Source: Balneolales bacterium (lineage in GTDB: Bacteria; Bacteroidota; Rhodothermia; Balneolales; Natronogracilivirgulaceae). From it: 61,297 bases of DNA. Both the position numbers and the translations under genes were made by a program. How positions within the stretch are numbered: position 1 is the stretch's first letter; each line of letters begins with the position of its first letter. The stretch is taken from contig SLNO01000012.1 of assembly GCA_007132975.1 (NCBI GenBank), forward strand, positions 1 through 61,297, in the 5' to 3' direction. The notes beneath the pieces were generated by a model. It saw only the letters and a list, made by a program, of their open reading frames with translations, did no database searches and was not told the DNA's origin. Positions 34,670-43,333 of this stretch are shown here, one piece after another.

Positions 34670-36484
34670 ATGAATAAAAACGACATCATCAATCCTGTCA
34701 GGAAAGAACCCGGCAATTTCGGCAACTACATCCACAAGAGCAGTTTTCTGGTTTTCGTTGTTGCCGCATCCCTTTTCGCAAACGGTCTTCTGGCGCAAAC
34801 GGTGGCGCCGTACCAAACCGGGCCCGGGATCCACATAACCGACAACCTTTTCCCGGCACCGCAACCAGCCATCCAGCAGGGCCAAAGCAGCGAAATCGCA
34901 AGGCATCGATCCAGAACGGACATGCGGATGTGGAATCCAATCCAGGGCTTTGACTCAATCAACCTGAACCGGAAAATTTTGGACAACGGTGCTCAGCAGC
35001 CGATGGATGCGCGCGATGGTTTTGAGGTTGCCACCGCTTTCATGGCGGAGGAGGATGCCGGCGCCCGTCCCGTATTCCTTTTCGGCGAGGATACCAGCCA
35101 GACCAATGAGTCGGCATCCAAGCAGACCGCAGACGGGAATGGACATACACCCACCGGTGAAAGCTACTTCTGGCAAATGTTCTTCCTGAACGATATCGAC
35201 TCCCTGATCTACATGACCAATGTAGTCGGCTCGGAAGTGGACGAGTTCATGTCGGTTCATATCCGGGATTTTCCGCCCCACGATCTGCCGCCCATTCCCT
35301 TGTCCGAACTCAAATCCCTCCCGGCGGATTTCATCTCAAGCAAAGAGGCTCTCGATGCCGCCCTGGCCAATGGGCTGGATGAATATCTCTTCCTTACTGA
35401 AATGGAAGACCCCTGGATTGCCATGGATTACGAATTGAGCGGTTTTTATTTCAATTATCCCGGTCATCTCGATTCGGAGTCACCGATCTTCTGGGATGTG
35501 CGCTTCGATGCCAGCGCATGGGATCAGGAAGAGAACGAGCACTTCTGGGTGAATTCCAATTTTCTCCTTAATGCACTGACCGGCAGCCTGCTCGCCAGGA
35601 TTGCATTCAGCAGCGATGATGAGGTCGTGTATGTAGACTTCATGGATATTTTCAACCTGACCGGCACCGAGATGCATGATTTCAACCCGAATGCCTCGCT
35701 GACCTGGGCTTTTGGCCGTGAGGGTAACATGGTATCCGAAATCCCGACCGGCAAAGCCCGTGAATGGTGGGCCTTCTGGTTCGACGTGGACAGCGAGTCC
35801 GTGTACTTGTATTTCACACGCTACGGCGTGGTCGTTAATCGTGACTTTTTTCCGCTAAGCAATTTCCCCGACGAGTCGCGACCGGCATTTGATTATTTAC
35901 AGGCCCTTGAAGTGAATTACGGCACTGTACATGCCATTGAAAGGTCGCTTGACGCCGGGCTGCGACAGCAGCTGGACGAGTCGCCGAGGGAGGCTTTTTA
36001 CCACATCGAGTATAATATCCACAAGGACCACACCATGTTCCCGGATATCCCGGACCTGGGTTCCAATCCGTTCTGGCACATTGAGGTGAACGTAGAGATC
36101 CATAACGAGCATAGTGAGCGCACATACCATCAGGTTTACTACCATCTTGTGGATGCGGTTACCGGCGCGTACCTTGGCCCCGAAACGGTGACGTCGGCAG
36201 AGGATGAAAACGATTTGCCTGCACGGGTGGCGCTTCATCAGAACTACCCGAATCCCTTCAACCCTGCAACGCGCATCCAGTGGGATCTCAATGCTGAGCA
36301 ACACGTTACGCTTTCAGTATTCGATCTGCTCGGACGCAATGTGGCACAACTGGCGGATGGGACATATCAACCAGGCACACACTCAGTCTCTCTAGACGCG
36401 TCAGCATTTTCCAGCGGCGTCTACATCTACCGTCTTGAAGCCGGTGGCACGATTCTGCATCGCAGCATGACCGTCGTGAAATAA
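34670..36484 (+). CDS. Secreted repeat protein with type IX sorting domain, paralogue 2
   Basis: A 604-residue tandem paralogue of the gene at 32549-34354. The signal region is FLVFVVAASLFANGLLAQ after ATG 34670; the frame opens earlier at 34439. The same modules occur (DFISSKEALDAALANGLDE, then PGHLDSESPIFWDVRFDASA), and the T9SS domain at the C-terminus is nearly identical (LHQNYPNPFNPATRIQWDL, SSGVYIYRLEAG). The middle modules are more divergent than the sorting domain and the leader, which suggests functional divergence or gene conversion at the ends. Confidence 0.85.
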   Translation: MNKNDIINPVRKEPGNFGNYIHKSSFLVFVVAASLFANGLLAQTVAPYQTGPGIHITDNLFPAPQPAIQQGQSSEIARHRSRTDMRMWNPIQGFDSINLNRKILDNGAQQPMDARDGFEVATAFMAEEDAGARPVFLFGEDTSQTNESASKQTADGNGHTPTGESYFWQMFFLNDIDSLIYMTNVVGSEVDEFMSVHIRDFPPHDLPPIPLSELKSLPADFISSKEALDAALANGLDEYLFLTEMEDPWIAMDYELSGFYFNYPGHLDSESPIFWDVRFDASAWDQEENEHFWVNSNFLLNALTGSLLARIAFSSDDEVVYVDFMDIFNLTGTEMHDFNPNASLTWAFGREGNMVSEIPTGKAREWWAFWFDVDSESVYLYFTRYGVVVNRDFFPLSNFPDESRPAFDYLQALEVNYGTVHAIERSLDAGLRQQLDESPREAFYHIEYNIHKDHTMFPDIPDLGSNPFWHIEVNVEIHNEHSERTYHQVYYHLVDAVTGAYLGPETVTSAEDENDLPARVALHQNYPNPFNPATRIQWDLNAEQHVTLSVFDLLGRNVAQLADGTYQPGTHSVSLDASAFSSGVYIYRLEAGGTILHRSMTVVK

Positions 36485-36657
36485 TCTGAACTCTGCCGTA
36501 TCCTGCGCGATACCGCTTGGATCCGGCGTTGCTCGTCTGATCGCCGTTAAACCTGGATTGCGGACTCCTTCTGCGCGCAAACTTCCCGGCCTGCACCACG
36601 GCACACAAGTTCGACCTGACTCACAGGGGGACAAGCACGGCGTTTGTCGGGGGGTTG

Positions 36658-38244
36658 CTATCCTTGCCTTTTTTTACCGGCACCGGCACCTTTCTTGCCC
36701 GCAGATTTCTTGCCTGCGCTCTTCTTCTTGACAAAAGGTGCATAAAACGGCTCTTTTTTTGCTTTTCCGGACTTTTTGCCTGTTTTCGCCTTCTTTTTTT
36801 TCCCGATGCCGGCCGGTTTTTTACGCGGCCTGTCCGACGGCTGCTCCCGGGACTCCTCTATGATCTCCTCTCCGGGGTTGCGGTAGCGATCCGGCAGGGA
36901 CGCATCCTCCCGCATTTTCAGCAGCGCAGCGGCCACTTCCACCGGTGCGAATCCGTCCTCGGAAATGCTCTCCACCTGCTCCACCCAGGGGCGCAATCCG
37001 CCCGACTCCAGCACCTCGCGGATCTCGTCGCGCATCACATCGCGCACCGATGCCGCCACCTGTTTCATGGAGGGCAGCGGAATGACCGGGAAGCGCATCT
37101 TCAGCTTGTTTTCGATGTAGCGGATGCTCCGGTATTTGCGTCCGGTGGCAAAGGTGTAGGCCACCCCGCTTTTTCCCGCCCGGCCGGTTCGGCCGATCCG
37201 GTGCACGTAGTACTCAGGATCCTGCGGGATGTCGTAGTTGAAAACGGCGTCCACGTTTTCCACATCCAGCCCGCGGGCGGCCACGTCGGTAGCCACGAGC
37301 ACTTCGATCCGGCCCTCGCGGAAAGAGCGCATCACCTTGTCGCGCACCCGCTGGGTCATGTCGCCGTGCAACGCATCCGCGGAATACCCGCGCGAGCGTA
37401 TCTCCTCTACGAGCTGGTCGCAGGTCCGTTTCGTATTGCTGAACACCAGTGAAAGCGCATAGTTGTGCAGGTCGATGAGCCGGCAGATACCTTCGGTGCG
37501 CATGGAGTCGCGCACCTCCACCACATACTGGGTGATACCCTCCGCCGACGGCGTCTTGCCCTCCACCTTCACGGTGACGGGGTCATTGAAATAGAGGTCC
37601 ATGATCTTGCGGATATCCGGCGACATGGTGGCCGAGAACATGATCGTCTGCCGGAGCACATCCTCGGGCGTGTAGCTAAGGATGGTCTCGATATCCTCCC
37701 GGAAACCCATATTGAGCATCTCGTCGGCCTCGTCCAGCACCACCATCTTCAGCAGGTTGAGCGACAGGGTGCCGCGCTTGAGGTGGTCGATGACGCGTCC
37801 GGGCGTACCGACGACGATCTGCGACCCGTCGCGGATCTGCCGGATCTGCCGGTCGATGGGCTGTCCGCCGTAGACCGGGGTGGCGTGGATGCCGTCGATG
37901 TACTTGGCGAGTTTGATGATCTCGCCGGTGACCTGTACGGCCAGTTCGCGGGTGGGACACATGACAATGGCCTGGACCGTCCGCAGTTTTGGGTCGATGT
38001 CCTCAAGCAGCGGAATGGCGAAAGCGGCTGTCTTGCCGGTGCCGGTCTGTGCCTGGCCGGCCACATCGCGTCCCGACATGATGCTCGGAATGGCGGCGGC
38101 CTGGATTTTGGATGGTGCTTCGTACCCAAGGTCCCCGATGGCTTTGAGGATGGGTGTGCTGATGCCAAGATTGGCGAATGTTTCTGTATTCAATTCTTTC
38201 TGTTTTGGTAACTGTTGGATTTCTGCCTGCCCGGCAGTCCTCAT
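36658..38244 (-). CDS. DEAD-box RNA helicase with lysine-rich tail
   Basis: About 528 residues. The Q motif is in FANLGISTPILKAIGDLGY, motif I is AQTGTGKT, motif II is LDEADEML, motif III is FSATMS and motif VI is HRIGRTGRAG. A short C-terminal region resembling the dimer/RNA-binding part of DeaD-type helicases precedes an about 80-residue Lys/Gly/Ala tail with repeated KKSAGKK units that likely binds RNA. It acts in ribosome assembly or RNA turnover. I choose ATG 38244 because the frame before it (to 38307) is unlike the family; this is uncertain. Confidence 0.92.
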   Translation of the reverse strand: MRTAGQAEIQQLPKQKELNTETFANLGISTPILKAIGDLGYEAPSKIQAAAIPSIMSGRDVAGQAQTGTGKTAAFAIPLLEDIDPKLRTVQAIVMCPTRELAVQVTGEIIKLAKYIDGIHATPVYGGQPIDRQIRQIRDGSQIVVGTPGRVIDHLKRGTLSLNLLKMVVLDEADEMLNMGFREDIETILSYTPEDVLRQTIMFSATMSPDIRKIMDLYFNDPVTVKVEGKTPSAEGITQYVVEVRDSMRTEGICRLIDLHNYALSLVFSNTKRTCDQLVEEIRSRGYSADALHGDMTQRVRDKVMRSFREGRIEVLVATDVAARGLDVENVDAVFNYDIPQDPEYYVHRIGRTGRAGKSGVAYTFATGRKYRSIRYIENKLKMRFPVIPLPSMKQVAASVRDVMRDEIREVLESGGLRPWVEQVESISEDGFAPVEVAAALLKMREDASLPDRYRNPGEEIIEESREQPSDRPRKKPAGIGKKKKAKTGKKSGKAKKEPFYAPFVKKKSAGKKSAGKKGAGAGKKRQG

Positions 38245-38469
38245 TTCAAATACTGCTTTTACGGATACTCCCCCGTCCGGCCTGCCGCCACAACGTTGGC
38301 GCGGCATCTGGCCTGGTCCACCTTGCGGCTTGCCGCCTTGTGGCGCTGCGGGAGTCCGGACAGCCGTTCATCTCCCTCATCGTCATTGCTGTCGTATACT
38401 CGAAATCTTCCGGAAAGGGAGGATTGGTGCAGTTTTGCTCAGTAAGGAAGGCTAATTACAGAAGATACG

Positions 38470-38505
38470 AAAAAAAACGCTCTCCAAACAGAGGAGGGGC
38501 AGGAT
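38470..38505 (-). terminator. Possible terminator of the arginine operon
   Basis: On the minus strand CTCT/AGAG brackets a 6-nt loop and is followed by GCG and eight T. The stem is short, so this is a weak call. A second palindrome GCCGCTTTAGCGGC lies at 38588-38601, just after the stop of the aat remnant. The remainder of 38245-38603 shows no gene and must include the helicase promoter. Confidence 0.4.
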
Positions 38506-38603
38506 TGGCATGTTGTGACCTGAGGCAACCAAACCGGCGCATGAGTCCCGGGGTGCTGGGGCGTGGATCACAGAAGGAGCCTGGAGCGCCGCTTTAGCGG
38601 CCG

Positions 38604-38915
38604 CTACATAGTTCCTTCCCTTCCGGCAAAGCTGGCTTTTTGCTTCAGCGCGCGGGCCAGGAGAAGCCGGTAGGCCTTGGCATTGATCTCACGGCATCCG
38701 AACTGCGCCAGGTGGCGGGTGAAAAACTGGACGTCCCAAAGCTGAAAGCCCCCATCCACCAGAACCTGATGGCAGTGGAAGAGTGCCAGTTTGCTCATTT
38801 CGGGGTCGTCGCGCGATTCCGCCATGGGGAAGATCCCCTGGGCGTAGGCCTGCATCAGGATTTCCAGCGGGATGATGCGCGGGTCGCTGCCTCTGTTACG
38901 CGGTGCTTCCGGCAC
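38604..38915 (-). pseudogene. aat: Leucyl/phenylalanyl-tRNA-protein transferase, internally deleted
   Basis: About 103 residues from GTG 38915, which overlaps the upstream stop; an ATG at 38963 would also be in frame. The N-terminal Aat signature LMQAYAQGIFPMAES is followed directly by SKLALFHCHQVLVDGGFQLWDVQF and a C-terminal EINAKAYRLLL, which belong near the end of the protein. The central about 90-100 residues, including the aminoacyl-tRNA-binding and catalytic core, are missing without a frameshift. Aat normally adds Leu or Phe to N-termini starting with Arg or Lys for ClpS/ClpP degradation. This copy should be inactive. Confidence 0.8.
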
Positions 38916-39828
38916 GTTCTTCAAAAGCTGAAAGTGCGGCTTCCACACGATCGCGTTCGGCATACCCGCCGAGCCAGTCTTCGGGCAACGCTTCGGATCC
39001 GCCCAGCGCTCCGAACAGGCTTCCCAGATAGAAGCAGGAGGCTTCGCTGGCGCCGCCCAGGTTGGCTGCTGCCAGGGCCGCGGTTTTGAAGTCCTTGTGG
39101 TGGCGGTAGAAGACCGCGCCTACGAAAGTGATCATGTCCTCGGCAAGTTTGCTCACGTCGCCGCATGATTTGGCGATGTCTTCGAGGGGCTCGTCCATCA
39201 TCGGCTCTGTGACCTGCATGCGCCGTCGGATCTTGTAGTCGCCGGGGAAGTGGCGTTCGGCTTCCAGAATGAATTTAGTGGCATTCTCGAGGAATTCGTC
39301 GGCGTCAAACTCTTTTGGATCCACCCCGAAGAGGTAGTCGAGCAGGCGCAGATAAAGCCAGATGCTTTGCTGCCAGACCACCGATGACGGGGTCAGGGAG
39401 TGCATCCACGCGATCAGCTCATCGACGGAGACGCGACCCTCATGGAAGAGCCGCGCGGCGGGGATGGCAAAGGAGAAGGTGTAGTGTCCACCGTCCGGGA
39501 AAGGCGGCCAGGCAAAAGTGGTCGATTTCGGCCATTTTTCCGGGTATTTGTTGAGCGCCTGCTTGATGGTAAAGGCAAACTCCTGCAGGTCTGGCAGGGG
39601 CGCTGCCGAGGCGAGCACAGCGAGCATCGCTTCTGTCTGACGCGTGGATTGTCCGGCCGCAACCGGGCTGAAGTCTTCCGCTTCCGGACGGTCCCGGAAG
39701 CCGGTGATGGTCCCGAAAGTGGAAGCAACCTGTTCCGGCTTCATCTGCTCGGCCGGCATGCCCACGGCCTCTCCGACGGCGGCACACAGACAGGTTGCCT
39801 GGAATCTGTTTTTAATCTCTTCTAACAT
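38896..39828 (-). CDS. ADP-ribosylglycohydrolase-like protein lacking metal-binding Asp residues
   Basis: A 310-residue all-helical protein of the DraG/ARH fold, recognisable from AAVGEAVGMPAEQ (usual GDAxGxP), FGTITGF, the region AGQSTRQTEAMLA and NLGGASEASCFYLGSLFGALG. In active enzymes the last two read TDDT and GGDxDT and hold two Mg2+ ions; here they are TRQT (62-65) and GGASEA (258-263). The protein is therefore probably not a hydrolase but may still bind ADP-ribose. It follows argH by about 60 bp and overlaps the aat remnant. Confidence 0.82.
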   Translation of the reverse strand: MLEEIKNRFQATCLCAAVGEAVGMPAEQMKPEQVASTFGTITGFRDRPEAEDFSPVAAGQSTRQTEAMLAVLASAAPLPDLQEFAFTIKQALNKYPEKWPKSTTFAWPPFPDGGHYTFSFAIPAARLFHEGRVSVDELIAWMHSLTPSSVVWQQSIWLYLRLLDYLFGVDPKEFDADEFLENATKFILEAERHFPGDYKIRRRMQVTEPMMDEPLEDIAKSCGDVSKLAEDMITFVGAVFYRHHKDFKTAALAAANLGGASEASCFYLGSLFGALGGSEALPEDWLGGYAERDRVEAALSAFEERAGSTA

Positions 39829-39891
39829 AAGCTCGCTCCGTTACTCTTTTACTGAATGATACTTTTATTCGTTGATGGACACAACGTTTTT

Positions 39892-41316
39892 TTACGGTTT
39901 TCCGGTTTCCAGAAGGTCCTGACGGATCCTCTCCATGTGCTTTTTCTGCTTATCCGTCCACTCACGGAAACGACCGGCAGCCCGGCGCAATGTATCCGGC
40001 AGCCCGGACCCGGGCGCGCCCGAGTGGTGGTACGCGGCGGCAAGCACATCACTTTCAGCCGTATCCGGCGAAGGGGCAGCACCCGCATCCATCCTCTTTT
40101 TACGATATTCTTCCTGCATGGCTGCCACTTTCCGGTACGCTTCCCGGAACGGCACGCCCTCGGAGACCAGCCGGTTGGCCTCATGGGTGGCAAACACTTC
40201 CGGTGTGAGCGACCGGGCGGCGGCATCCGGGTCGAATGCGAGTCCGGCAAGCGCGTGACTCACGGCCTCGGCCAGCATACGCGATGATTCCAGGGCGGAC
40301 ATGATGCTTTTCTTGACCACCTGCAGGTCGCGGTGGTACCCCGATGTGAGGTTGGCCGGTACGGCGGCAAGGTGGTTTCGGGAGGATGCGATCCCGTGAC
40401 AGGCGCCGCGGATCAGCTCCCACGCGTCGGGGTTCCTTTTCTGCGGCATAATGCTGCTGCCGGAGACCTGGTCTTCGCTCAGGGTGACCAGGCCCAGCGA
40501 GGGGTGCATGAACAGCACAACGTCGGCAGCCATGCGGTTGAAGGTGAGCGCGCCGCAGGTGAGCGCGTCGGCCAGCTGCATCTCGAACCGTCCGCGCGAC
40601 AGCTGTGCAGCGGCAACGGGAAGCTGCACGCCTGCAAAGCCGAGTGCTTCGGCAACATACTCGCGATCGACGGGGATGTGCGGCACGCCGTAGCCGGCAG
40701 CGCTGCCCAGGGGCGAGCGGTCCAGCAGCTCATAGGCGCTGCGAAGGGCCGCCATGTCCGACACAAGGAGATCGTAGTATCCGGCCGCCCAGGCATCGAC
40801 GGAATGGGGCATGGCCGGCTGTGTGTGCGTGAGGCCGGCAAAGAAGAGCCCTTTTTGGCGGTCCGACAGCTCCGCAAGGCGATCGGCAATGGCTGCCCAC
40901 CCATCGGCAATTTCGAGGATTTCTGCCTTCATGTAGAGCCGCATGTCTGCCAGGACCTGGTCGTTGCGCGAGCGGCCCGTGTGGATGCGCGCCCCTTCGG
41001 CACCCGCCTTTTCCGTCAGGAACCGCTCCACCGCGGAGTGCACATCCTCGTCATCCCGACCCAGATCGAACCTGCCGGCGGACCACTCCTCCCATGCCTG
41101 CTTCAGAGCCCCGGTGACGCCGGCGTAACCGGCATCGTTGTACACACCGATCCGGTGCAGCATCCGGGCCTGCGCAAGGTTTACCAGGATATCGTATGGC
41201 ACCAGGCGGCGATCCAGCTCCCTGTCCTCCTCGGCGGTGAACCGGTAGAACCAGGTGCGGTCGGGCCCCGGGCCCTGCTCCTCGTCATCCTTTTTTTTCT
41301 GCCAAAGGGTTTTCAT
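39892..41316 (-). CDS. argH: Argininosuccinate lyase
   Basis: A 474-residue enzyme that splits argininosuccinate into arginine and fumarate. Family motifs are DEDVHSAVERFLTEK, GRSRNDQVLADMRLYMK, GLTHTQPAMPHSVDAW, and the catalytic-serine loop GSSIMPQKRNPDAWELIRG. It starts with a Lys/Asp/Glu-rich stretch before the core. A 164-bp gap separates it from argE; that gap has a GTAACT/AGTTAC inverted repeat at 41413-41435 and two copies of CGGTTGTGAWACGG. Confidence 0.96.
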   Translation of the reverse strand: MKTLWQKKKDDEEQGPGPDRTWFYRFTAEEDRELDRRLVPYDILVNLAQARMLHRIGVYNDAGYAGVTGALKQAWEEWSAGRFDLGRDDEDVHSAVERFLTEKAGAEGARIHTGRSRNDQVLADMRLYMKAEILEIADGWAAIADRLAELSDRQKGLFFAGLTHTQPAMPHSVDAWAAGYYDLLVSDMAALRSAYELLDRSPLGSAAGYGVPHIPVDREYVAEALGFAGVQLPVAAAQLSRGRFEMQLADALTCGALTFNRMAADVVLFMHPSLGLVTLSEDQVSGSSIMPQKRNPDAWELIRGACHGIASSRNHLAAVPANLTSGYHRDLQVVKKSIMSALESSRMLAEAVSHALAGLAFDPDAAARSLTPEVFATHEANRLVSEGVPFREAYRKVAAMQEEYRKKRMDAGAAPSPDTAESDVLAAAYHHSGAPGSGLPDTLRRAAGRFREWTDKQKKHMERIRQDLLETGKP

Positions 41317-41480
41317 GGTCTGTGTCTATTTGGATTTGCCTGTCCGGTGAGGGAACAAGTTGTAATGCTATTGCCGGTTGTGATACGGATGTCAGATGTT
41401 GTGCGAGCGCGGGTAACTATTCGATTAACAGTTACTGTATTGTTTTCGGTTGTGAAACGGTTGTTGGCGAAAGGTGTCGG

Positions 41481-42563
41481 TCATTTACCCCCGACAAGTT
41501 CAAAATAGCGCCGTATGATCTGCTCATAGGCGGGCACCCCTTCCTCCAGTTGCGAGATCGCGATGGATTCGTTGGCCGTGTGCGAGTCGCTGCTGTTGCC
41601 GGGGCCGATTTTGATCGTGGGCACATCCGCCAGGAATACCCAGTCGGAGGTCGTGGGCGAACCGAACAGCGGATTGCCGGTCACCCCTGTCGCCGCAAGG
41701 GCGATTGGGTGGTCGGGATCGGTGCTTACGGATACGAACCTGTCACTGAAAACGCTGATCGGGATGCCCAGTTCCTGCCGGAAACGTTCGATGATGGCCT
41801 CATTGGGCACATCCGGGATGGTGCGGATGTCCACATACACCTCGCAGGCGTCGGGATGCGCGTTGCGCGCCGTTCCGCCCTGGATGGTTGTCGGGGTGAT
41901 ACGGGTGGTGCCAATGAACGGATTTTCCTTCGGGAATGAGATCTTGCGCAGCTTTTCAAGGCAGGCCGCCATCTCGTAAATGGCATTCGGACCGGTCACC
42001 CGGGCGGCGTGTCCTGCTTCCCCTTCCGTTTCCAGCTTGAGGATGAGCAGCCCTTTTTGTGCGGCGCACGGGTGAAGCATTGTCGGCTCGCCGATCAGCG
42101 CGGCATCCGGGCGTTCGATGGTACGGCGCAGGCGGAACATGCCGTTGTTCTCCCCGGCGCTTTCTTCGCACACGGTCACGGCCAGTGAAACGCGTCCCGG
42201 CGGCTCATAGCCCGATTTTGCGAGGTTCAGCAGCGCCTTGAGCATGCAGCTGACGGGGCCCTTGGCGTCGGTGCTTCCCCGACCGTAAATACGCCCCCCC
42301 TTCTCCACCGGCTCAAACGGGTTGCCGACATGCCGAACCGAAGGCGGCACCACGTCGGAGTGTGAGTTCAGGAAAAGCCACGGCCGCCCGCTTCCCAGAT
42401 GGAAGATGAGGTTGTCTTCGTACCGCTCGATATCCAACAGCCCGGCAGCGGCAACCTGCTCCTCGAGCCAGTCCACCAGATCCCGCTCCTCCGTACTTAT
42501 GCTTGGAAAGCGGATCAGCTGCTTCAGCAGCTCCGTGACCGGTATTTCGTGAATTTTTTTCAT
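41481..42563 (-). CDS. argE: M20 deacylase, probably N-acylcitrulline deacetylase (ArgE-like)
   Basis: A 360-residue M20 zinc peptidase-fold enzyme. Metal-ligand segments are LFLNSHSDVVPPS, GRGSTDAKGPVSCML, CEESAGENNGM and, at the end, SDSHTANESIAI. In pathways with an N-acylornithine carbamoyltransferase the M20 enzyme removes the acyl group from acylcitrulline to give citrulline. Position in the operon between argB and argH supports this, though acylornithine or another acylamine cannot be excluded. Its ATG overlaps the argB stop by 4 bp. Confidence 0.9.
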   Translation of the reverse strand: MKKIHEIPVTELLKQLIRFPSISTEERDLVDWLEEQVAAAGLLDIERYEDNLIFHLGSGRPWLFLNSHSDVVPPSVRHVGNPFEPVEKGGRIYGRGSTDAKGPVSCMLKALLNLAKSGYEPPGRVSLAVTVCEESAGENNGMFRLRRTIERPDAALIGEPTMLHPCAAQKGLLILKLETEGEAGHAARVTGPNAIYEMAACLEKLRKISFPKENPFIGTTRITPTTIQGGTARNAHPDACEVYVDIRTIPDVPNEAIIERFRQELGIPISVFSDRFVSVSTDPDHPIALAATGVTGNPLFGSPTTSDWVFLADVPTIKIGPGNSSDSHTANESIAISQLEEGVPAYEQIIRRYFELVGGK

Positions 42564-43333
42564 GGTTGGATGCGGGTTCCGCCCCCTGCGGCCAGCGTGT
42601 CCGCATTGGCCAGGATAACGGATGCCACCCCTTTGTCAAGGGCTTCGAAGGCCGTTTGCAGTTTCGGTTTCATTCCATCGGTGATCCAGCCCTCTTCCAG
42701 CCCGCGTTGCCAGTCGGCATGGCGCAATTCCGCGATGGGCTTGCCCTCGCCGTCGAGGACGGCCGGCGGATCCATGAGCATGATCAGCTCGCTGGCCTGC
42801 AGGGCCAAAGCTATCCGGATGGAAAACGTATCCGCATTTATATTGAGGATGCCTTCCTCCGGCGACCAGGTCAGACAGCCGATAACCGGCACATAGCCGC
42901 CCTTCAGGAGATGCTCTATCAGGGTGCGATCCACCGACGCTATCTCGCCGACCAGTCCGAAATCAACAGGCTCGCCGTCAATCTCGAGCGGTGGGCGACG
43001 AAATGCCGTTGTCAGTTCTCCATCCACACCGGAGACCCCCACTGACGAAATATCGTTGCCGCGCAGGAAAGCCACCAGTTCTCGGTTGGCTCTGCCACCG
43101 ACGGTATAAAGCAGCACTTCGCGGCTGTTTTCATCCGTGATGCGGCGTCCGGCCACCTGGTGCACGGGCAGGTCCAGGCGTTGGCTGAGCTCATTGATCT
43201 GCTTGCCGCCACCATGCACAAGCACCGCCTGGTCACCGCTGGTGCGGCGTTCATGGATAAACTCCGCCAGCTTGCCCAGGGCGTTGGTGTCGGCAATGAT
43301 ATTGCCGCTCAGTTTTACTAGGATCGTGCTCAT
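42560..43333 (-). CDS. argB: N-acetylglutamate kinase
   Basis: A 257-residue amino-acid kinase: ILVKLSGNIIAD (phosphate-binding start), VLVHGGGKQINELSQRL, NRELVAFLRG and NINADTFSIRIALAL. It phosphorylates the gamma-carboxyl of N-acylglutamate. The gene overlaps argF' upstream and argE downstream by 4 bp each (ATGA), so the three are translationally coupled. It has no N-terminal extension of the arginine-inhibited type. Confidence 0.95.
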   Translation of the reverse strand: MSTILVKLSGNIIADTNALGKLAEFIHERRTSGDQAVLVHGGGKQINELSQRLDLPVHQVAGRRITDENSREVLLYTVGGRANRELVAFLRGNDISSVGVSGVDGELTTAFRRPPLEIDGEPVDFGLVGEIASVDRTLIEHLLKGGYVPVIGCLTWSPEEGILNINADTFSIRIALALQASELIMLMDPPAVLDGEGKPIAELRHADWQRGLEEGWITDGMKPKLQTAFEALDKGVASVILANADTLAAGGGTRIQP

